A DNA stretch of 64,000 nt from Flavobacterium sp. PMTSA4 (GTDB lineage: Bacteria > Bacteroidota > Bacteroidia > Flavobacteriales > Flavobacteriaceae): contig NZ_CP134890.1 in the NCBI RefSeq assembly GCF_032098525.1, positions 372,001 to 436,000 on the forward strand. The letters run 5' to 3'. The position numbers and the translations under genes were made by a program. The notes under the pieces are model-generated. The model had not been told where the DNA came from, made no database searches, and saw nothing but the letters and a program-made list of their open reading frames with translations. Below, one piece after another: positions 22,728-32,246 of this stretch (the stretch's first letter is position 1; each line of letters starts with the position of its first letter).

Positions 22728-25049
22728 ATGACACACTTACCTACAAAAGAAGAAAAACACGACTGCTGTTCTTTACCCAAAGAAGAACATCAACACCACA
22801 AACATCATTCTGAATACAAAGGTGGTAAATATTATTGTCCGATGAATTGTGAAGGCAATAAAGTTTATGACCAACCCGGAAACTGCCCTGTATGTGGAAT
22901 GGAATTAGTACAAGCTGTAAATTACCCTGACGTAACTGTAAAAGAATATACATGCCCGATGCATCCTGAAATCATTAAAGATGCTCCCGGTGATTGCCCT
23001 ATATGTGGTATGGAATTGGTGCCTGTTGCTCCAACAGATTCTATAGAAAACACTACCTATCATCATTTACTCAACAAACTTAAAATAGCTTTATTGTTTT
23101 CGATACCGGTATTTATTATCGCCATGTCGGAGATGATTCCCAATAATCCTTTGTATGAAGTGATGAGTATAAAGGTATGGAATTGGGTGCAGTTTGCATT
23201 GACGCTTCCTGTGGTGTTTTATGCTTGCTGGATGTTTTTTGAACGTGCCTATAAATCTATCATTACATGGAACTTAAATATGTTTACCTTAATCGGAATT
23301 GGAACTGGAGTTGCTTTTCTTTTTAGTGTGTTTGGCATGTTGTTTCCTGATGTTTTTCCGGCTGAGTTTAAATCGCATCATGGTACCGTGCATCTCTATT
23401 TTGAGGCTACGGTAGTGGTGCTTACTTTGGTTTTAATTGGTCAGGTTCTGGAAGCCAAAGCCCATAGCAATACCAGCAGCGCCATCAAAGAATTGTTGAA
23501 ATTAGCACCAACAGTAGCAACTGTAATAGTAGATGGAAAGGAAAAAGTAATCTCGATTGATGCTATAAAGAAAGGCGATACTATCCGAGTAAAACCTGGT
23601 GAAAAGATACCTGTGGATGGAAAAATAATGGAAGGAACCGCTACGATTGATGAGTCCATGATATCAGGCGAACCAATTCCGGTGGATAAAAAGAAAGGAA
23701 GTGCGGTTAGTGCTGGAACCATTAACGGAACTACCTCTTTCCTGATGCAGGCAGAGAAAGTTGGTAATGAAACATTATTAGCGCAAATCGTTAAAATGGT
23801 GAGTGATGCCAGTCGTTCAAGAGCGCCAATTCAAAATGTGGTGGATAAAATCTCGAAATATTTTGTACCCATAGTAGTGATTATATCCGCTATCACCTTT
23901 GTAATTTGGTCGCAGTTTGGACCTGAACCCAGATTGGTATATGCTTTTGTAAATGCTGTAGCGGTACTGATTATTGCTTGTCCGTGTGCTTTAGGGTTAG
24001 CAACACCTATGTCTATTATGGTTGGTGTTGGTAAAGGAGCACAATCGGGTGTGTTGATTAAAAACGCGGAAGCTATCGAGAAGATGAATGCTATCGATGT
24101 GCTATTGGTTGATAAAACAGGAACTCTAACCAAAGGAAAACCTTCTGTTGAAAAAATAATAGCCTTGCAAGGCAGTGAGGTAGAGTTGTTGAGTAAAATA
24201 GCATCTGTTAATCAAAACAGCGAACATCCATTGGCTACTGCTGTAATTAAATATGCTAAATCAAGAAATGTAATTCTCAGTAAGGTGAAAGATTTTGAAT
24301 CGGTTACAGGAAAAGGGGTTTTAGGGTATGTTGATGGAGAGAAAATATCCGTAGGAAACAAAAAACTAATGGAACAAGAAGCTGTTACAGGATTTTCACT
24401 CGTTACTAATGAAATTATTGCCGAACAAAAACAAGGGAAAACCGTTTCATATATTGCTGTGAATAACAGAATCATGGGTTATGTAACCATTGTTGATGCT
24501 ATTAAAAACTCGAGTTTTGGTGCCATAAAAGAATTGCAAAGCCAAGGCATTGAAGTAATCATGCTTACGGGTGATAACGATAATACGGCTAAAGCTGTTG
24601 CCCAACGAATGGGACTGTCTAATTATAAAGCGAATTGTTTGCCGCAAGACAAGCTTAATTATATAAAAGATCTTCAACGAAAAAAGAAAAAGGTTGCTAT
24701 GGCAGGCGATGGGATTAACGATGCTCCAGCTTTAGCACAAGCCGATGTTGGTATTGCCATGGGAACTGGAAGTGATGTGGCTATTGAAAGCGCTAAAATT
24801 ACTTTGGTAAAAGGCGATTTAAAAGGCATTGTAAAAGCTAAGAATCTGAGTTTTGCGGTAATGAAAAACATCAAAGAGAACCTTTTCTTTGCGTTTATCT
24901 ATAATTCTATTGGTGTTCCCGTTGCGGCGGGTATATTGTATCCATTTTTTGGTATGTTGTTGTCTCCAATGATTGCTGCGCTGGCAATGAGTTTCAGTTC
25001 GGTGTCTGTAATCTTTAATGCGTTGCGATTAAGAACTGTAGAGTTGTAA
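22728..25049 (+). CDS. copA: Copper-translocating P-type ATPase with N-terminal heavy-metal-binding modules
   Basis: 773 residues from ATG 22728; a TTG 15 bp upstream is less likely. The N-terminus is rich in His and Cys (DCCSLPKEEHQHHKHHS), followed by two heavy-metal-binding modules, YYCPMNCEGNKVYDQPGNCP.VCGMELV and YTCPMHPEIIKDAPGDCP.ICGMELVP. Then come eight membrane helices with the CPC ion motif (ACPCALGLATP), TGES-type SGEP, phosphorylation loop DKTGTLTKG, and the hinge GDGINDAPALAQADVGIAMG. The CPC motif and modules support Cu+ (or Ag+) export from the cytoplasm. No regulator or chaperone gene is adjacent. It is monocistronic with a hairpin leader, which may sense copper (inference). 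Confidence 0.92.
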   Translation: MTHLPTKEEKHDCCSLPKEEHQHHKHHSEYKGGKYYCPMNCEGNKVYDQPGNCPVCGMELVQAVNYPDVTVKEYTCPMHPEIIKDAPGDCPICGMELVPVAPTDSIENTTYHHLLNKLKIALLFSIPVFIIAMSEMIPNNPLYEVMSIKVWNWVQFALTLPVVFYACWMFFERAYKSIITWNLNMFTLIGIGTGVAFLFSVFGMLFPDVFPAEFKSHHGTVHLYFEATVVVLTLVLIGQVLEAKAHSNTSSAIKELLKLAPTVATVIVDGKEKVISIDAIKKGDTIRVKPGEKIPVDGKIMEGTATIDESMISGEPIPVDKKKGSAVSAGTINGTTSFLMQAEKVGNETLLAQIVKMVSDASRSRAPIQNVVDKISKYFVPIVVIISAITFVIWSQFGPEPRLVYAFVNAVAVLIIACPCALGLATPMSIMVGVGKGAQSGVLIKNAEAIEKMNAIDVLLVDKTGTLTKGKPSVEKIIALQGSEVELLSKIASVNQNSEHPLATAVIKYAKSRNVILSKVKDFESVTGKGVLGYVDGEKISVGNKKLMEQEAVTGFSLVTNEIIAEQKQGKTVSYIAVNNRIMGYVTIVDAIKNSSFGAIKELQSQGIEVIMLTGDNDNTAKAVAQRMGLSNYKANCLPQDKLNYIKDLQRKKKKVAMAGDGINDAPALAQADVGIAMGTGSDVAIESAKITLVKGDLKGIVKAKNLSFAVMKNIKENLFFAFIYNSIGVPVAAGILYPFFGMLLSPMIAALAMSFSSVSVIFNALRLRTVEL

Positions 25050-25053
25050 AATT

Positions 25054-26259
25054 TTAATCCTCACCATCATCATTCAGCTTGAAGGGATAATCTCCAAATA
25101 AAGCTGCCAGTTTCTTCGCTTGATAAGTTTTCTTGGTGTATTTGTTAGATAACACTATTATGGTTACCTTTTCTTTTCTGAGATTAATGAAAGAAGAAGT
25201 ATTTCCATGCCACCAACCGTTGTGGTAATAAAATGGTTCTCCTTTTTCAAACTCACTCATTCTAATTCCTAGACCATAATTACGAATGCCTTTGCTCTCG
25301 TAGCTATAACCTTGATACATCTTTTTAATCAAATCGGCATTAAGGAAAAAAGGAGCATAACGAGCCGTATCAAAAAGCAATAAATCGCGTGGTGTAGAGT
25401 AGATGTTCTTATCGCCATAAACGGCATCCAGATAATCGGTGCCAATTTCTATATTGTTTCCTTTGTAGGATGGCACTATGTTTTCGCGGTCTTTCTCAAA
25501 TTCGCATACAAAAGTATTTTTCATACCCAGTGGTGCAAATATCATTTCGCGCATTGCTTCAGGATAGGTCAAACCGGTAACTTTTTCAATAATCAAAGCC
25601 AGCATGGCATAATTGGTGTTGCAATAGCTAAAATGGGTATCCGTTTTGGTTTCTAGCGGAATATTCTTTTCAACCATTACCTTTACGATGTCTTCATTGG
25701 TCAGCAACTTTTTCTTGTCCCAATTGTTGTTTTCATAAGTAAAGTAAGCGTAGTTCTTCATACCGCTTCTGTGATTAAGCAGCGTTTGAACCGTTACCTC
25801 AGGATAAGGAAAGTTATCAATAAGTGTATTTACCTTTTGGTTTAGCTTTATTTTTTTGGCATCAACAAGCATAAGTGTTGCCGTAGCCGTCAATACTTTA
25901 CTAACCGATGCAATGTGTAATGGAGTTTCATCTGTGATGCGTTCATCGGTACGTTTGTTAGCATAACCCATGTAGTTTTCATAAATGATTTGACCATTCT
26001 TTGCCACCAGAAAACTCACATTATCATTCTTCTCAGACCATGTTTTCTCAAAAAACATTGAAACTCCAAACTTTTTATCCGCTATAAACTTATCTGTTAA
26101 TTTAGCTAAAGGTTCTTGAAGCGGTTGCATTATTGGTAATCCATCTTCATTTACTTTTAGCACGCCTTCGTCTTCTGTTTTCTCTTGTTTAGAACACGAG
26201 CATAGCAGCGTTATAGTAAATAATAGTAATATGGATTTGTATAGTTGAGTAGATTTCAT
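25054..26259 (-). CDS. Beta-lactamase-fold serine hydrolase lipoprotein
   Basis: About 401 residues from the ATG at 26259, which begins a lipoprotein signal (SILLLFTITLLCSCSKQ). An upstream in-frame ATG at 26283 adds 8 residues. Class C beta-lactamase/penicillin-binding motifs are present: SVSK (ASVSKVLTATATLM), Y-C-N (SYCNTNYAML) and HNG (YYHNGWWHG). Enzymes of this group include esterases and D-amino-acid or peptide hydrolases; the substrate cannot be told. It is convergent with the copper ATPase gene, with only 4 bp between stops, and divergent from the dehydrogenase gene. Confidence 0.88.
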   Translation of the reverse strand: MKSTQLYKSILLLFTITLLCSCSKQEKTEDEGVLKVNEDGLPIMQPLQEPLAKLTDKFIADKKFGVSMFFEKTWSEKNDNVSFLVAKNGQIIYENYMGYANKRTDERITDETPLHIASVSKVLTATATLMLVDAKKIKLNQKVNTLIDNFPYPEVTVQTLLNHRSGMKNYAYFTYENNNWDKKKLLTNEDIVKVMVEKNIPLETKTDTHFSYCNTNYAMLALIIEKVTGLTYPEAMREMIFAPLGMKNTFVCEFEKDRENIVPSYKGNNIEIGTDYLDAVYGDKNIYSTPRDLLLFDTARYAPFFLNADLIKKMYQGYSYESKGIRNYGLGIRMSEFEKGEPFYYHNGWWHGNTSSFINLRKEKVTIIVLSNKYTKKTYQAKKLAALFGDYPFKLNDDGED

Positions 26260-26370
26260 TTTGTGAGACTTGAATAAAAACAAATATAAGTATTCCTGTT
26301 TTTTGAATAATTGGTTTCTCAGAAAGCTATCAACAGGTTTTCCACAATTTAAATTTACGAAAAAAAAGTT

Positions 26371-26400
26371 TTGAAAACGATTTCGTTACTACTACTTTTG
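26371..26400 (+). promoter_or_regulatory. Promoter of the dehydrogenase gene
   Basis: TTG (26371-26373), a 19-nt spacer and an exact TACTTTTG (26393-26400). The ATG follows 20 nt later. Confidence 0.75.
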
Positions 26401-26419
26401 GCAAGCTAAAAAATATGAA

Positions 26420-27622
26420 ATGAAATTTGGAATTATAAAAGAACGTAAAAATCCACCCGATAGAAGAGTTGTTTTTTCTCCTGAAGAATTAGTAGAATTA
26501 AAGAAAACTTATCCTAATGCTGAGGTAGAAGTGGAGAGTTCGGACATCAGAGTTTTTACAGACGAAGAATACACAAATTTGGGAATTGAAGTAAAAGAAG
26601 ATATCTCGGATTGTGATGTGTTTTTTGGAGTCAAAGAAATTCCGGTAGATTATTTAATACCAAATAAGAAGTATTTTTTCTTTTCGCATACCATAAAAAA
26701 ACAAGCACACAATAGAAAACTACTGCAAGCCATACTTGACAAGAATATTGAACTTTATGACCACGAAACTATTGTTGATGCTAACAACCGAAGATTAATA
26801 GGCTTTGGTCGTTATGCGGGTTTAGTAGGTACTTATAATGGTTTCAGAGGTTTCGGAATAAAATATGATTTATTTAATTTACCAAAAGCCGAAACACTTA
26901 GAAGTAAAGAAGATTTAATAGCAAGAATAAAACGCCACACGTTACCTAACATTAAAATTGTAGTTACAGGTCACGGAAAAGTTGGTATGGGAATTAAAGA
27001 AATTCTTGATGGTGTAAAAATAAAACACGTAGCACCAGAGGATTTCTTATCCAAAAACTACTCGCAACCCGTTTACACACAAATTGACGTTCTTGATTAC
27101 AATAAAAGAAAAGATGGTGAAGTAAGAGATAATCACGATTTTTATGATAATCCGCAAGAGTATGTTTCCAACTTTGAGCGTTTTACAAAAGTAGCAGATA
27201 TTTATATTGCAGGTCATTTTCATGGTAACAATGCTCCAGACATCTTAACCAGAGAAATGCTAAATGCAGTAGATAATAAAATAAAAGTAGTTGCCGATAT
27301 CTCTTGTGATGTTGATGGGCCAATTGCTTGTACGCTTAAAGCTTCTACTATAGCAGAGCCATTCTTTGGATATCTACCAAACGAAAACAAAGAAGTTCCT
27401 CATACGCATCCAGGTTCAATAATGGTAATGTCGGTTGACAATTTGCCATGCGAATTGCCAAAAGATGCCAGCGAAGGTTTTGGACATATGTTTATGGAAC
27501 ACGTAATTCCGGCTTTCTTCAATAATGATGCGGATGGTATATTAGCCCGAGCAAAAATTACAGAAGCAGGAAAACTAACACCTCGTTTTGCCTATCTGCA
27601 AGATTATGTAGATGGAAAATAG
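26420..27622 (+). CDS. Alanine dehydrogenase/saccharopine dehydrogenase-like NAD(P) oxidoreductase
   Basis: 400 residues. The N-terminal part (MKFGIIKERKNPPDRRVVFS, then HTIKKQAHNRKLLQAILDKN) resembles the AlaDH/PNT N-terminal domain, where an R-R-V pattern binds substrate. Residues about 175-205 carry a Rossmann turn, IKIVVTGHGKVGMGIKEIL, for NAD(P). The late part has VVADISCDVDGPIACT and PHTHPGSIMVMSVDNLPCEL, as in lysine-forming saccharopine dehydrogenases. The exact substrate is not evident. It has its own promoter and terminator, so it is a single-gene unit. Confidence 0.8.
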   Translation: MKFGIIKERKNPPDRRVVFSPEELVELKKTYPNAEVEVESSDIRVFTDEEYTNLGIEVKEDISDCDVFFGVKEIPVDYLIPNKKYFFFSHTIKKQAHNRKLLQAILDKNIELYDHETIVDANNRRLIGFGRYAGLVGTYNGFRGFGIKYDLFNLPKAETLRSKEDLIARIKRHTLPNIKIVVTGHGKVGMGIKEILDGVKIKHVAPEDFLSKNYSQPVYTQIDVLDYNKRKDGEVRDNHDFYDNPQEYVSNFERFTKVADIYIAGHFHGNNAPDILTREMLNAVDNKIKVVADISCDVDGPIACTLKASTIAEPFFGYLPNENKEVPHTHPGSIMVMSVDNLPCELPKDASEGFGHMFMEHVIPAFFNNDADGILARAKITEAGKLTPRFAYLQDYVDGK

Positions 27623-27630
27623 AAATAATG

Positions 27631-27658
27631 AAATCCTGAGTAACTTCAGGATTTTTTT
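27631..27658 (+). terminator. Terminator after the dehydrogenase gene
   Basis: AAATCCTGA / TCAGGATTT perfect 9-bp stem followed by a T-run. Confidence 0.88.
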
Positions 27659-27695
27659 ATTTAGAAAAGTTTTTATCTTTAGAAAAAATATTTTC

Positions 27696-29795
27696 ATGAA
27701 AAAACTTTTGATTTTAGGTGTTTTGCTATTTGGATTTATAAGCAATGCTCAAAACGTACTATCACCATCCAAAAACATTTTGCTTACCTTTTCTTTAGAA
27801 GCCAATGGTAAACCAACATACATGGTTTTCTATAAAGACAAGCCTGTAGTTACTCGTAGTAATTTGGGTTTAGTGTTAAAAGATGGAACTGATTTTACCA
27901 GCAGTTTTACTTTAGAAAATACTGTAAGTAATACTTTTGACGAAACTTGGCAACCTGTTTTGGGTGAGCAAAGTAGCATAAAAAATCATTACAACGAACT
28001 TAAGGTGGAATTGATTCAAAGCACATCAAAGAAAAAGCTCAATATCATATTTAAAGTTTATGATGAAGGCATTGCGTTTCGATATGAGTTTCCTAAACAA
28101 CCTAACCTTAATTACTTTATCATAACTGATGAAAAAACAGAATTTAATTTGACCGGAAATCATAAAACGTTCTGGATTCCTGGTGATTTTAGTAGTAACG
28201 AATACATATATGAAGAAACTTTACTTTCCGAAATTGATACTGACAAAGTCAATAGGAATAATGGTATCGCTTTTCAAAATATCAAAGAACGTTTTAGAAT
28301 ACAATCGCCTGTTCAAATGAAGACTTCTGAAGGGTTGTACATAAATATTTTTGAAGCAGCTGTTGTTAATTATCCTGTAATGCATTTAGATGTTGATGTA
28401 TCAAAATACAAATTCACATCAATTTTAGCACCTAATCCTTTGGGTGATAAAGCTTATCTACAAGCTCCAGCCGTAACACCATGGCGTACGATTATGGTTA
28501 GCAATGATGCAAGAGATATTGTTAGTTCAAAAATGATATTGAATTTAAATGAACCTTCAAAACTGGATGATACTTCTTGGATAAAACCAATGAAATATGT
28601 TGGTGTTTGGTGGGAAATGCACGTGGGTAAATCCACTTGGGATTATGCAGGAAGTCAAAATGCCCAAACACAAAATAACAATGAATTAGTAGCCAGCGGA
28701 AAGCATGGTGCAACAACCGAGAACACCAAACGATATATTGATTTTGCTGCAAAACATGGTTTTGATGGAGTTCTAGTGGAAGGTTGGAATGTAGGTTGGG
28801 AAGATTGGTTTGGAAACTGGAAAGAAGATGTGTTTGATTTCACAACACCTTATCCAGATTTTGATTTGAAAGCAGTAAACGATTATGCTAAATCAAAAGG
28901 AATAAAAATGATTATGCATCATGAAACTTCCGCTTCTGTGGCAAACTACGAAAGACATTTTGATAGAGCTATGAATTTGATGAAACAGTATGGTTATTCA
29001 GCTGTGAAAACAGGATATGTTGGTAAAATAATTCCTAGAGGTGAATATCATGATGGTCAAACGATGGTTAATCATTTTAATTATGTTGTCAAAAGAATGG
29101 CGGATAACAAACTAATGGTGAACTCTCACGAAAGTTCAAGACCAACAGGTTATCACAGAACCTATCCTAATTATATTGCTGCTGAAGCTGCACGCGGAAC
29201 TGAATTTAGTGCTTGGAGTATTGGAAATCCACCTATGCACGAAACGATTTTACCTTTTACCAGATTATTAGGCGGACCAATGGATTATACTCCTGGAATT
29301 TTTGAGATAAAAATGAGTGCATACGATAAAACCAAAAAAGAACAAGTACATACAACATTAGCTAAACAACTTGCATTATATGTAACCATGTATTCACCAT
29401 TGCAAATGGCTGCCGATTTACCTGAGAATTACGAAAAACATTTAGATGCTTTTCAGTTTATAAAAGACGTACCTGTAGATTGGCAAGAAAGTAAATATTT
29501 AGAAGCTGAACCAGGCGATTACTTAACAGTAGCTCGTAAAGACAAGAATTCAGAGAAATGGTTCTTAGGTGCGATTACTGATGAGAATGAAAGAAATACA
29601 GAAATCAAATTAGATTTTCTTTCTCCTAATAAAAAGTACAAAGCCATCATTTATCAAGATGGAGCAGATGCTGACTGGCAAAATAACCCAAAATCGTATG
29701 TTATAAAAACTATACAAGTTACAAACAAGTCTAAAATTAAATTACATTTGGCAAAAGGAGGTGGAACAGCCATTTCTTTTGAACCAATAAACTAA
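27696..29795 (+). CDS. GH97 family alpha-glycosidase, secreted
   Basis: 699 residues from ATG 27696, which starts a signal peptide (LLILGVLLFGFISNAQ). An open frame continues upstream to 27612 but runs through the terminator, so it is not used. The N-terminal beta-sandwich (LSPSKNILLTFSLEANGKPT, YKDKPVV, SNLGLVLKDG) and the later barrel (KYVGVWWEMHVGKSTWDYAG, HGFDGVLVEGWNVGWEDWF, ETSASVANYE, GTEFSAWSIGNPP) are typical of GH97, which includes the SusB alpha-glucosidase and alpha-galactosidases. Periplasmic location is expected. The next gene, 21 bp downstream, is a sugar MFS transporter, so the pair likely releases and imports a monosaccharide. Confidence 0.92.
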   Translation: MKKLLILGVLLFGFISNAQNVLSPSKNILLTFSLEANGKPTYMVFYKDKPVVTRSNLGLVLKDGTDFTSSFTLENTVSNTFDETWQPVLGEQSSIKNHYNELKVELIQSTSKKKLNIIFKVYDEGIAFRYEFPKQPNLNYFIITDEKTEFNLTGNHKTFWIPGDFSSNEYIYEETLLSEIDTDKVNRNNGIAFQNIKERFRIQSPVQMKTSEGLYINIFEAAVVNYPVMHLDVDVSKYKFTSILAPNPLGDKAYLQAPAVTPWRTIMVSNDARDIVSSKMILNLNEPSKLDDTSWIKPMKYVGVWWEMHVGKSTWDYAGSQNAQTQNNNELVASGKHGATTENTKRYIDFAAKHGFDGVLVEGWNVGWEDWFGNWKEDVFDFTTPYPDFDLKAVNDYAKSKGIKMIMHHETSASVANYERHFDRAMNLMKQYGYSAVKTGYVGKIIPRGEYHDGQTMVNHFNYVVKRMADNKLMVNSHESSRPTGYHRTYPNYIAAEAARGTEFSAWSIGNPPMHETILPFTRLLGGPMDYTPGIFEIKMSAYDKTKKEQVHTTLAKQLALYVTMYSPLQMAADLPENYEKHLDAFQFIKDVPVDWQESKYLEAEPGDYLTVARKDKNSEKWFLGAITDENERNTEIKLDFLSPNKKYKAIIYQDGADADWQNNPKSYVIKTIQVTNKSKIKLHLAKGGGTAISFEPIN

Positions 29796-29816
29796 CCAAA
29801 AACCACATTTAAATTT

Positions 29817-31253
29817 ATGAGTACTCAAAACCTTAAAACCAATTGGGCACAATTCATTCCTCTTGTGACTGTATTTTTCTTCTGGGGATTTGTTGCGGCC
29901 AGTAACGACATTTTAATTCCTGTTTTCAAAAAAGCATTCGATTTAACCCAAGGACAAAGCCAGCTTGTTTCGGTAGCTTTTTATGTAGCATATACCGTCG
30001 GATCAATTATCTACATGATTATTTCCTATTTAACCAAAGGCGATTTAATCAATCGAATAGGGTATAAAAACTCTCTTGCATTAGGTTTAGTCATTTCTGC
30101 ATTAGGAACATTATTATTTTATCCAGCGGCAAATACAGGTTCATTTCCTTTAATGTTATCCGGATTATTTATTGTTGCACTTGGTTTTTCATTACAACAA
30201 ACCGTTGCCAATCCGTTAGCTATTGCACTTGGACCAATTACTACAGGTTCTCAACGGTTAACTATGGCAGGCGGAATTAACAATTTGGGTACGACTATTG
30301 GTCCATTAATTGTAAGTTTTGCAATATTCGGTGCGGCTTCATCTGGCAATACGGATATGAGTATTGAGAGCGTGAAAGTACCTTATTTAATTCTTGGTGC
30401 AGCTTTTCTTCTAGTGGCTGTTTTATTAAAGTTTTCATCCATACCAGATAAACCACAATTGATTGCCGAGGAAGAAGCAGAAGCAACTTCAGTAAGAAGT
30501 TCGGCTTTAAAATACCCACAATTAGTTTTAGGAATGATTGGAATTTTTGTATACGTTGGAGTAGAAGTGTCAACAGCAAGTAATCTTCCAGCTTATATGG
30601 AAACCGATTTAGGGTTTTTGACTAAAGATATTGCGCCATTCATTTCATTGTATTGGGCAAGTTTAATGATTGGCCGTTGGACGGGTGCTGTAGAAGCATT
30701 TACTGATAATATGAATAAACAAAAGATACTTCGTTTTATTGCGCCCTATCTAGCATTTGCCGTATTCTTGGGTGTTAATAAATTCATGGAACACGATTTA
30801 TCTCATTTCTATATTTACGCATTAATCATCTTAGTATTAATTTTTGCCGATATGGCAAGTAAAGGAAATCCAGCCCGAATGTTACTAATCTTTTCGTTCT
30901 TAGGAATTATTGCATTGCTAATTGGTATGGCTACCGAAGGTATGGTGAGTGTTTATGCCTTTACCAGCGTTGGATTATTCTGTTCTACACTGTGGCCTTG
31001 TATCTTTACACTTGCCATTAGTGGTTTAGGAAAACACACCAGCCAAGGAAGTAGTTTCTTAATTATGATGATTATGGGTGGAGGAATTGTAAGTTGGCTA
31101 CAAGGTTATGTAGCAGACATTGCAACTATTCATTCTAGTTACATTGTTGGTGTTGCTTGTTTTGCATATATGGCATTCTATGCTTGGAAAGTAAAAGGAA
31201 TCCTTAGCGCACAAGGAATAGATTTCGACAAAAAAGTTTCAGGAGGACATTAA
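29817..31253 (+). CDS. Sugar MFS transporter (FucP/glucose-galactose type)
   Basis: 478 residues with about 12 hydrophobic helices. The start WAQFIPLVTVFFFWGFVAAS followed by NDILIPVFKKAFDLTQGQSQ, and GIGYKNSLALGL-type loop, are those of the FHS family (fucose or glucose/galactose:H+ symporters) in the inner membrane. It follows the GH97 gene by 21 bp and is closed by a strong terminator. The substrate is probably glucose or galactose released by the GH97 enzyme (inference). Confidence 0.9.
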   Translation: MSTQNLKTNWAQFIPLVTVFFFWGFVAASNDILIPVFKKAFDLTQGQSQLVSVAFYVAYTVGSIIYMIISYLTKGDLINRIGYKNSLALGLVISALGTLLFYPAANTGSFPLMLSGLFIVALGFSLQQTVANPLAIALGPITTGSQRLTMAGGINNLGTTIGPLIVSFAIFGAASSGNTDMSIESVKVPYLILGAAFLLVAVLLKFSSIPDKPQLIAEEEAEATSVRSSALKYPQLVLGMIGIFVYVGVEVSTASNLPAYMETDLGFLTKDIAPFISLYWASLMIGRWTGAVEAFTDNMNKQKILRFIAPYLAFAVFLGVNKFMEHDLSHFYIYALIILVLIFADMASKGNPARMLLIFSFLGIIALLIGMATEGMVSVYAFTSVGLFCSTLWPCIFTLAISGLGKHTSQGSSFLIMMIMGGGIVSWLQGYVADIATIHSSYIVGVACFAYMAFYAWKVKGILSAQGIDFDKKVSGGH

Positions 31254-31280
31254 GATTAAATTACTTTATATAAAACAAAA

Positions 31281-31316
31281 ACCCCGCATCGTTTCCCAAC
31301 TTTGCGGGGTTTTTTT
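31281..31316 (+). terminator. Terminator after the GH97-transporter pair
   Basis: ACCCCGCA / TGCGGGGT stem with a 14-nt loop followed by seven T. Confidence 0.92.
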
Positions 31317-31347
31317 CATCAAAACCAACCAATTAAACTAATCTCAA

Positions 31348-31971
31348 TTATTTTCTTCCTTTTACTTCTTCTTGTTTATCTTCATCGCCTTGACTTCTGT
31401 AGTAGTAGTTGTTGCTTGAAGTATTGTTTGAAGCATAATCATTATAATGATTGTTACTGTTATAAGTGTTGTATACAAAACCTTGGTTACCTCTTCCTTT
31501 GATGCTACCAATAGTGTTAATAATATCACCTCTGTAGTTGTACACTAACGTCATTCCTCCAATTTGTGACAGTGCAAATCGGTTGTATCTCATGTACACA
31601 GTACCAATTCTGCTTACTCTGTCTCGGTTGTCATAGTTGATAAACGTGTTTCCAACTCTTCTAACTCTACCAAAACTATCATGTTGTATAAGAACGCCAT
31701 AGTTTACATTTCCTCTCGCTTGAACAGCAGTAACTCTACCGTTTGCTTTTCTATAAAAATAGTCACCTTGACTATCTTGTGGACGAGTATTGAAATCAAA
31801 GTCTCCGTTTGGGAATACAAAAAACTCAATGCCTCGTTCTATAAATGAAATTGGCTCATCAAAGCTAATTCTCACTCTACTTTCCTCACCAGAAATTGTC
31901 TTTACTTCTGTTGCTTTCGCTACATTTCCTACCAGTAAAATGCTAGCTACTAAAAGGGTAATTTTTTTCAT
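31348..31971 (-). CDS. Secreted protein of unknown function
   Basis: 207 residues from the ATG at 31971, which begins a signal peptide (KKITLLVASILLVGNVAKA). An upstream extension of 35 codons in the same frame is not believable. The mature part begins IERGIEFFVFPNGDFDFNTR and has repeated short strands of the type RVRRVGNTFINYDNRDRVSR / IGTVYMRYNRFALSQIG, then an Asn/Tyr-rich, low-complexity tail (NSNNHYNDYASNNTSSNN) and a charged end. It recalls YD-like single-strand repeats. Function unknown. A 43-codon frame on the same strand lies 23 bp upstream. Confidence 0.8.
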   Translation of the reverse strand: MKKITLLVASILLVGNVAKATEVKTISGEESRVRISFDEPISFIERGIEFFVFPNGDFDFNTRPQDSQGDYFYRKANGRVTAVQARGNVNYGVLIQHDSFGRVRRVGNTFINYDNRDRVSRIGTVYMRYNRFALSQIGGMTLVYNYRGDIINTIGSIKGRGNQGFVYNTYNSNNHYNDYASNNTSSNNYYYRSQGDEDKQEEVKGRK

Positions 31972-31994
31972 AATCAATACAATTTGAGTTTTGC

Positions 31995-32126
31995 TTACTC
32001 TTTCGATTTTCGGCTTCGTCGAACAACTAAATCTCGTTGTTGATTGGTATATTCCAATTGCTGTGCCAAACTCCAATATTCAATTCTTAAGGTTTGATTA
32101 AGGCTTTGTAATGAGTTGAATTTCAA
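31995..32126 (-). CDS. Possible small protein (43 residues, TTG start)
   Basis: A frame on the minus strand from TTG 32126 to TAA 31995 reads (M)KFNSLQSLNQTLRIEYWSLA, then QQLEYTNQQRDLVVRRSRKS and KE. Composition is strongly protein-like: an amphipathic helix with a basic C-terminus. It ends 23 bp before the secreted protein gene on the same strand. There is no ATG start, which lowers confidence. It may instead be the remnant of a larger gene. Confidence 0.4.
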   Translation of the reverse strand: MKFNSLQSLNQTLRIEYWSLAQQLEYTNQQRDLVVRRSRKSKE

Positions 32127-32202
32127 TACATAATAATAAGATTACAGGAAGTTATAGTTTTAAATTAAATTATCAATTATTCAAATAATTAGTATATTTG
32201 CT

Positions 32203-32210
32203 CACAGATT
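32203..32210 (+). promoter_or_regulatory. Possible -7 box of the M28 peptidase gene
   Basis: Exact TATATTTG, 36 bp before the ATG; no clear TTG at the usual distance. Confidence 0.45.
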
Positions 32211-32246
32211 AAGTAACCACAAACCCCAAATATTGACTTTTTTCTA

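Noticed and set aside
26325..26350. DnaA-box-like sequences (TATCAACAG, TTTTCCACA), also TTATCCACA at 37734
   Set aside because: Isolated near-matches without clustering or origin-linked genes; expected by chance in AT-rich DNA.
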